From the NCBI GenBank assembly GCA_964424455.1, contig CAYRJA010000100.1:1-12021 (forward strand): DNA of 12,021 bases, written 5' to 3'. This DNA comes from CAYRJA01 sp964424455 (lineage in GTDB: Bacteria; Bacteroidota; Bacteroidia; Chitinophagales; UBA10324). The translations under genes were made by a program, and so were the position numbers. The first letter of the stretch is position 1, and the number at the start of each line of letters is the position of its first letter. Below the pieces are notes generated by a model. It was not told the origin of the DNA and searched no databases. It worked only from the letters and a program-made list of their open reading frames with translations. This document shows positions 7,484 to 12,021 of this stretch, in pieces.

Positions 7484-8275
7484 TTAAAATTGAAATCCTG
7501 TTGTTAATCCTAAATTGAAATTATTTTTATTTAAAAAATCTTTAGCTTCCTGCTGAAAAATATAATTGCAGGTAAAATGCGGTCGCAAATAGAATCCATT
7601 ATTGAAATTGATACGGTAAGAGCCGTCGAGTTTCACTAACTGGTAAGCCGAAGCGGGCAAGTCGTTTTCAGGTATTGCTACATTGTAAGCATTGAAAAGC
7701 TCATTGCCGATTCCATGAGCGAGATAAAGTTGAAGATGATGTTTATCGGTTTTATTATCATAATTAAAACCGTTTTCTATATAAATGCTGCCGGGGTTCT
7801 GAATGATGTCATAACTCTGTTCAGTGTAAATACCCATATTGCCGAGGTAGTAGCCGAAGAAAAAAGCTGCTTCGCCTGTCAGCGTTTGTCCGCATAAATA
7901 GAAATTGAGTTGCGGCTGCAGGTAAAAGTTGCCTAACTCCTTTTCATAGCTGAGGTAGCTGTCCAGTTCTCTGAATTTTTCATTTCCATCACTTTCATAA
8001 AGTGACAGGTTGCTCCATAAAGTTGCTTGCAGTCCTTTGTATGAAACAGTCGCCGCCGGCTGTAACACCGCACCCTGATTAAAAACAATGCCGCGCCATA
8101 AATAAGAGTTGGAGAAATCGGTTTCTATCTCAAATTTTAGTTTCCTTTCTTCGGTATCTGATTGAGATGAATCTGCCTTTGCGCCGGAAGAAGTACTACT
8201 TTGTGCATACAATGCAGCAAATGCACTAAAGCACAAAATTCCTGTAAAAACATACTTTTTAAGCAATTTCTTCAT
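7484..8275 (-). CDS. Porin-like outer-membrane beta-barrel protein
   Basis: This 263-residue protein has a signal peptide (about 1-24, ending ALYAQ), a short Ser/Asp-rich spacer, then alternating beta strands ending in F263, the usual terminal aromatic of outer-membrane barrels. The stretch SNSYLWRGIVFNQGAVLQP (56-74) and the later TLWSNLSLYE resemble the conserved YxxRGISQ...PALQ pattern of TorF/Gcw_chp-type putative porins. That family name is from memory and remains a suggestion. It is the first gene of a two-gene operon; its stop is only 6 bases before the histidine kinase start. A barrel and a periplasm-sensing kinase in one transcript suggest that the kinase responds to something entering through, or to the state of, this protein; this is inference. 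A large inverted repeat (8278-8325) ends 2 bases before its ATG. Confidence 0.85.
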   Translation of the reverse strand: MKKLLKKYVFTGILCFSAFAALYAQSSTSSGAKADSSQSDTEERKLKFEIETDFSNSYLWRGIVFNQGAVLQPAATVSYKGLQATLWSNLSLYESDGNEKFRELDSYLSYEKELGNFYLQPQLNFYLCGQTLTGEAAFFFGYYLGNMGIYTEQSYDIIQNPGSIYIENGFNYDNKTDKHHLQLYLAHGIGNELFNAYNVAIPENDLPASAYQLVKLDGSYRINFNNGFYLRPHFTCNYIFQQEAKDFLNKNNFNLGLTTGFQF

Positions 8276-8277
8276 CC

Positions 8278-8325
8278 GTAAAGGTGTTTTCTCATCATTT
8301 TTATGATGGAAGCGGACACCTTTAC
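8278..8325 (-). promoter_or_regulatory. Nested inverted repeat in the leader of the porin/kinase operon
   Basis: GTAAAGGTGT at 8278-8287 is the exact reverse complement of ACACCTTTAC at 8316-8325, a 10-base perfect outer stem. Inside it CATCAT (8293-8298) pairs with ATGATG (8303-8308) around a TTTT loop. In the minus-strand RNA the 3' arm ends just two bases (GG) before the AUG at 8275, so folding would cover the ribosome entry region. It is 228 bases from lolA and lacks a following U-run, so it is not lolA's terminator. It may be a translational control hairpin, part of a riboswitch-like leader, or a DNA operator for a dimeric regulator; sequence alone cannot decide. Confidence 0.55.
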
Positions 8326-8509
8326 TTATTCATACAAAAAAGGTTTTGCTAAATCTGTATATTTTCTTGTATTGCGTTTAAGGTTACCTACTGATTACCG
8401 GATTATTGCATAGTCGCTTCACTAATCCTTGTGAATTTCGGCAAAAGACAGGTATTAGTATTCTTTTCACAATAAAGGAAGGTAACATTCCGGCAAAGTA
8501 TATTAACCA
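8326..8509. other. Gene-free gap between lolA and the porin/kinase operon
   Basis: This is the middle part of a 277-base intergenic region. It should hold the promoter of the porin/kinase operon, but no exact TAnnTTTG box is found on the minus strand; the nearest is ATACTTTG (8495-8502), in which the TA is shifted by one base. A 36-codon plus-strand ORF (8303-8413) is probably chance. No tRNA or known riboswitch was recognised. Confidence 0.5.
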
Positions 8510-8535
8510 AGAGTTCTCATACTTTCATGAACTCT
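8510..8535 (-). terminator. Candidate hairpin terminator after lolA
   Basis: On the minus strand AGAGTTC and GAACTCT form a 7-base stem beginning 17 bases after the lolA stop codon. With a two-base bulge it can extend by CAT/ATG to leave a six-base loop. It is followed by TGGTTAATAT rather than a clean U-run, so it would be a weak intrinsic terminator. It fits the end of the ftsK-lolA transcript and separates it from the porin/kinase operon. Confidence 0.4.
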
Positions 8536-8552
8536 GAATATAAAACAGTGAT

Positions 8553-9221
8553 TTACCTCAAATCCACCACTTCAACACTGGGATGAGTCTTTGTGTCGAA
8601 AGTGAAGAAGCCGTCTGTAACAGAAAAGTTGGGAGTAAATTTCTGAATCTCGTAAGTGTATTTGTTTCCGTTTTTATCAAAAACTTTTGCGGAATAAACG
8701 ACTTTTAAAGTTTTATCAATCATCAACCGGATCTTAAAATAAGATTTTGTTTTATCATTCGGTGTCATGTCTATTACCTGATAAATTTTACCATTCTGAT
8801 TTTTTTCTTCAATGTATCCGACTAAAAAGTTATTTTCATAAATAGTAAATATCTGTGACGGGTTAATCGTATTATCATCGGGTTCATAATTATTGACCTG
8901 TACTTCATTTGCATCTTTCAGATAAGTCCAAATGATTGCATTGTTACAGATGACTTCCTGATTGCTCATCTCTAACTTGTATTTATTGCCTTTTACATAC
9001 AGCGTTCCGCTTTTCTGATCTGTTGGTTGACCGGCGCTGTTTTCTGTTTTAATAATAAAAGTTGCTTTTATCGCTGAATACGATTTGTACTTGTCGCTGA
9101 CTCCGCTCAAAATTGTTTTTGCCGTTTTGGTATCCGGCTGCTGGGCAAGTAATTCGTTAGTAATAATAAAAACAAAAAAGAGAGGAGATAAAAAGATGGA
9201 ATGAGTTAACCTGTTTTTCAT
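8553..9221 (-). CDS. lolA: LolA-type outer-membrane lipoprotein carrier
   Basis: LolA is a soluble periplasmic chaperone that carries lipoproteins from the inner-membrane Lol exporter to the outer membrane. This 222-residue protein has a signal peptide (about 1-26, ending ELLAQ). It then shows the LolA half-barrel pattern: AIKATFIIK (50-58), SGTLYVKGNKYKLEM (71-85), IIWTYLKDANEVQVNNY (96-112), PSQIFTIYENNFLVGY (121-136) and the C-terminal DGFFTFD (203-209). Length is normal for the family. It begins 22 bases after the ftsK stop on the same strand, which marks an ftsK-lolA operon, a pairing that I recall as common in Bacteroidota. No lolB is expected in this phylum. The start ATG at 9221 is supported by the signal peptide. 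Confidence 0.9.
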   Translation of the reverse strand: MKNRLTHSIFLSPLFFVFIITNELLAQQPDTKTAKTILSGVSDKYKSYSAIKATFIIKTENSAGQPTDQKSGTLYVKGNKYKLEMSNQEVICNNAIIWTYLKDANEVQVNNYEPDDNTINPSQIFTIYENNFLVGYIEEKNQNGKIYQVIDMTPNDKTKSYFKIRLMIDKTLKVVYSAKVFDKNGNKYTYEIQKFTPNFSVTDGFFTFDTKTHPSVEVVDLR

Positions 9222-9243
9222 GATTTTGAAAATGATGGCGAAA

Positions 9244-11823
9244 TTAAACTTTATCGCTCATAGAATTCAAAAACTGTTCCAATGACAGTTCATCACGAAT
9301 CAACACATCTCTTGCTTTACTTCCCTGGCTGGGACCTACAATTCCTGCCTGCTCCAACTGGTCCATTAATCTACCGGCGCGGTTATATCCTAATTTCATT
9401 TTGCGCTGAATCAGAGAGGTAGAACCTTGTTGATGCGTGACTATCAGACGGGCTGCCTCTTCAAAAAATTCATCTCTGTCTTCCGGATCGAAGTTATCAT
9501 TGCCTTCACCGTCTTCATTAGGAACTTCGGGCAGCATGTGTGCTTGCGGATATCCGCGCTGCGAGCCGATGAAGTTCATTACCTTTTCTACCTCAGGTGT
9601 ATCAACCAATGCACATTGCAGACGAATAAGATCGCCGCCTACAGATATCAGCATATCACCCTTACCTATTAGCTGGTCTGCACCGCCTGTATCAAGAATT
9701 GTTCTTGAGTCCATTGTACTTACTACTTTAAAGGCAATTCTCGCAGGGAAATTTGCCTTTATACTTCCGGTAATGATATTTACCGAAGGTCTTTGTGTGG
9801 CAATAATGAGGTGAATACCAATAGCGCGTGCTTTTTGTGCAAGCCGGGTAATCGGCATTTCAATTTCTTTTCCTGCTGTCATAATCAAATCACCAAACTC
9901 ATCCACCACTAACACGATAAATGGCAGAAAGCGATGTCCTTTATTAGGGTTCAGATGTCGCGAAATAAATTTTTCGTTGTATTCATTAAGGTTTCTGCAT
10001 CCTGCTTCCATCAACAGTTTCAGGCGCAAGTCCATTTCAAGACAAAGCGATTTCAGTGTATTGATTACTTTGTCGGTATCAACAATAATCGGATTCTCCT
10101 GTCCAGGCAGTTTGGCAAGAAAATGTTTTTCAATCGTCTGGTACAAACTGAGTTCCACCATCTTAGGGTCAATCAGCACAAATTTTATTTGTGAAGGATG
10201 CTTTTTGTAGAGCAGAGAAGTGAGCAGCACATTTATTCCGACTGATTTTCCCTGTCCGGTAGCGCCGGCAACAAGCAGGTGAGGCATCTTTGCCAAATCG
10301 GCAATAAAAATTTCGTTGGAAATAGTTTTACCAAGCGCTACCGGTAAATCCATCTTAGTTGTTTGGAATTTTTCAGACGCAAGCAGTGTACGCATGGAAA
10401 CCGTTTCGCGGTGTACATTAGGAACTTCGATACCAATGGTTCCTTTTCCGGGTATGGGTGCAATGATGCGAATACCGAGCGCTGCCAGACTTAAAGCAAT
10501 ATCTGCTTCGAGATTTTTTATTTTGGAAATACGAATACCCGGCGCGGGGACAATTTCGTAAAGTGTTACAGTAGGTCCTACTGTTGCCTTTATCTTAGAA
10601 ATATTTATATCATAATTCTGCAGTGTGGTGATAATCTGATTCTTGTTTCGCTCCAGTTCTTCCTTATCAATGGTGATGGCTTCCGTACCATAGTTCTGCA
10701 GCAGATCCAGTTCAGGATATTTGTAGTCACTCAGGTCAAGAGTGGGATCATAATCTTCCATCGGAGCATTGGGCTGGACAATTTCATCCGCTGCTTTTTC
10801 TTCCGTGGTTTCCACAATGTGAAGTGAAATATCTTCTTCTTCATCAGAAGGTTCTTCATCACTATGCATTTCCACTTCTTCAAATCCGTTATCATCTGTA
10901 ACAGGTACAACCTCCGGCTTATTATCTGAAACAGTTTCAGAAACAGGATTTACTGCTTTATTCGTTATTTCCTCTTCTGCATTTTGCGGATCAAGCAAGT
11001 ATGGGTTTTTGTTATCTACCACAAGCGGAACATTTTTTCGTTCGTCTTCTGTAGTCGGGATGACACCATTTTCATCTTCTGTTATTTTCTTTTTCAGAAA
11101 AAAGCTGAAGTTCAGATTAAAGGCAACTGTAGCATACGCCAGTAAAGAGAAAGCCAGTATAGCGCCTGTTCCAATCTGCCCGAAGAAACCGAGTAGCCAG
11201 TCATTGACATAAGCGCCAAATGCACCTCCGTAAGGGAATCCTGTTTTTACTGTAATAAATGCAAGTGAAGCGGAAACAAGTATCAGCAACGCCACACTGT
11301 GTCTTGCAATTTTGCCGATGGGTAATATGTTACGGCGAAGAATAAGATTTAATCCAAGTGAAAAGAAAAATGAAACAAAAAGGAAGCTGGTAATGCCATA
11401 TCCATTCCTGATGAAAAGGTGAGAAGCATAAGCGCCCATTTTCCCCATCAGATTTTCTGCTTTAATTCCCTGGTTAAAGAAATTGCTCCATGAAAACGGA
11501 TAAATCGCTGCCTGATCACTCTTCCATGTAAACAAATAAGAGATGAACGACACGAAAAGAAAAACAGACAACAGAACAGACAATAACCCCGCAATCTTCG
11601 GGGTTCGTTCATCTTCAAGAATGCGTTTCAGTAAACTGACTTTCTTTTTTTTGGATTTCTTTTCCTTCCTCTCTTTCTCGGGCTTGGGTGCTTTAGACTT
11701 TACTATATCAAATTCGATTTCAGAGGAATCTTTATCTTCACGTTGTTCATCAGTTTCTTCCACTTCTAACTCAATTTCCTGAGCTGCACGTTTTCCTTTA
11801 AGCTTGTTTGTAGTTTCAACCAT
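9244..11823 (-). CDS. ftsK: DNA translocase FtsK/SpoIIIE
   Basis: FtsK is a septum-anchored, ATP-driven DNA pump that clears chromosome termini during division. The 859-residue protein begins with a charged cytosolic tail (1-65, Lys-rich at 48-61). Four membrane segments follow, at about 77-98, 143-163, 173-193 and 212-236, then an acidic linker (about 250-365). The motor has an alpha domain (about 385-480), then the ATPase with Walker A GATGQGKS (520-527, K526) and Walker B VLVVDEFGDL (D641, E642). The DNA-reading gamma winged helix is at about 785-845 (STSLIQRKMKLGYNRAGRLM). All motifs are intact. The ATG at 11823 is preferred because an in-frame TAA lies six codons upstream. lolA follows directly. 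No promoter box was recognised in the 198 bases before the start. Confidence 0.98.
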   Translation of the reverse strand: MVETTNKLKGKRAAQEIELEVEETDEQREDKDSSEIEFDIVKSKAPKPEKERKEKKSKKKKVSLLKRILEDERTPKIAGLLSVLLSVFLFVSFISYLFTWKSDQAAIYPFSWSNFFNQGIKAENLMGKMGAYASHLFIRNGYGITSFLFVSFFFSLGLNLILRRNILPIGKIARHSVALLILVSASLAFITVKTGFPYGGAFGAYVNDWLLGFFGQIGTGAILAFSLLAYATVAFNLNFSFFLKKKITEDENGVIPTTEDERKNVPLVVDNKNPYLLDPQNAEEEITNKAVNPVSETVSDNKPEVVPVTDDNGFEEVEMHSDEEPSDEEEDISLHIVETTEEKAADEIVQPNAPMEDYDPTLDLSDYKYPELDLLQNYGTEAITIDKEELERNKNQIITTLQNYDINISKIKATVGPTVTLYEIVPAPGIRISKIKNLEADIALSLAALGIRIIAPIPGKGTIGIEVPNVHRETVSMRTLLASEKFQTTKMDLPVALGKTISNEIFIADLAKMPHLLVAGATGQGKSVGINVLLTSLLYKKHPSQIKFVLIDPKMVELSLYQTIEKHFLAKLPGQENPIIVDTDKVINTLKSLCLEMDLRLKLLMEAGCRNLNEYNEKFISRHLNPNKGHRFLPFIVLVVDEFGDLIMTAGKEIEMPITRLAQKARAIGIHLIIATQRPSVNIITGSIKANFPARIAFKVVSTMDSRTILDTGGADQLIGKGDMLISVGGDLIRLQCALVDTPEVEKVMNFIGSQRGYPQAHMLPEVPNEDGEGNDNFDPEDRDEFFEEAARLIVTHQQGSTSLIQRKMKLGYNRAGRLMDQLEQAGIVGPSQGSKARDVLIRDELSLEQFLNSMSDKV

Positions 11824-11847
11824 AAGATTATTGCTGCATTAACAGCG

Positions 11848-12006
11848 ATGAAAAGTATAAATACGCTCAGAGCCGGCGATTTATTGTTTTCAACAAGGAA
11901 GAGTTGTTGTGTCTATGAACCCTTATTGGGTGTTGCAGAAAAGAATTACGGTAATCTTATAGAAATTTGGTATTGTTGCATGAAAACTACAAGTAAAGGC
12001 AGGTAA
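11848..12006 (+). CDS. Doubtful small ORF divergent from ftsK (52 aa)
   Basis: This 52-codon ORF on the plus strand begins MKSINTLRAGDLLFSTRKS and carries two Cys-Cys pairs (in KSCCVYEP and WYCCMKT). It starts only 24 bases from the divergent ftsK ATG, leaving little room for two promoters, and has no recognisable domain, signal peptide or ribosome site. It is most likely a chance ORF within the ftsK leader. It is listed only because the 198-base end region holds no other gene. The same region contains a 6-base inverted repeat, CAACAA/TTGTTG (11891-11909), of unclear meaning. Confidence 0.15.
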   Translation: MKSINTLRAGDLLFSTRKSCCVYEPLLGVAEKNYGNLIEIWYCCMKTTSKGR

Positions 12007-12021
12007 GTATAAAAGAAAAAA

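Noticed and set aside
8303..8413. 36-codon plus-strand ORF in the gap before the porin/kinase operon
   Set aside because: Its ATG codons are part of the inner hairpin arm, it has no ribosome site, and the product resembles nothing; better explained by the inverted repeat.
9437..9814. 125-codon plus-strand ORF opposite the ftsK motor and gamma region
   Set aside because: It is antisense to strongly conserved ftsK sequence and shows no independent coding signal.

Overview
The window looks like ordinary chromosomal DNA from a member of the Bacteroidota, probably an uncultured or environmental relative of the Chitinophagales/Sphingobacteriales; the order is a guess. The evidence is a type IX secretion (T9SS) cargo protein with SprB-like repeats and a gliding-motility type C-terminal domain, an ftsK-lolA pair of the kind common in this phylum, two OmpA-size outer-membrane barrel candidates, AT-rich sequence, starts without Shine-Dalgarno sites, and one match to the phylum's -7 promoter box. 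No mobile element, CRISPR array, tRNA or rRNA was seen.

Layout, left to right. From the left edge to 2087 (minus strand) is a large secreted adhesin-like protein, cut off by the edge. It has a signal peptide, an N-terminal cysteine-containing domain, five SprB-like repeats on a strict 75-residue period, an Ig-like stretch, and the first part of the T9SS type B sorting domain. At 2207-3882 (minus) an uncharacterised outer-membrane protein lies 38 bases upstream of lipA (lipoyl synthase), probably in one transcript. At 3965-4366 (plus) is an OsmC-family peroxide-defence-type protein with its own Bacteroidota-type -7 box. At 4394-8275 (minus) a porin-like outer-membrane protein and a 1027-residue CHASE4 hybrid histidine kinase form a tight two-gene operon; a striking 48-base nested inverted repeat lies directly before its first start codon. 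At 8553-11823 (minus) are ftsK and lolA, 22 bases apart, with a candidate hairpin terminator after lolA. The last 198 bases upstream of ftsK contain only one dubious 52-codon ORF.

How the genes fit together: ftsK (chromosome segregation at the septum) and lolA (lipoprotein transfer to the outer membrane) are envelope and division housekeeping genes, and lipA supports pyruvate and 2-oxoglutarate dehydrogenases. The porin/kinase operon is the most regulatory part: a barrel protein in the outer membrane, a kinase with a periplasmic sensor in the inner membrane, and a leader RNA or operator that could control both. The kinase carries two receiver domains and an Hpt domain, but no DNA-binding response regulator is in the window, so its output partner must be elsewhere. 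I see no clear evidence of a wholly new system; the porin/kinase operon with its structured leader and the regularly built T9SS adhesin are the best places to look.
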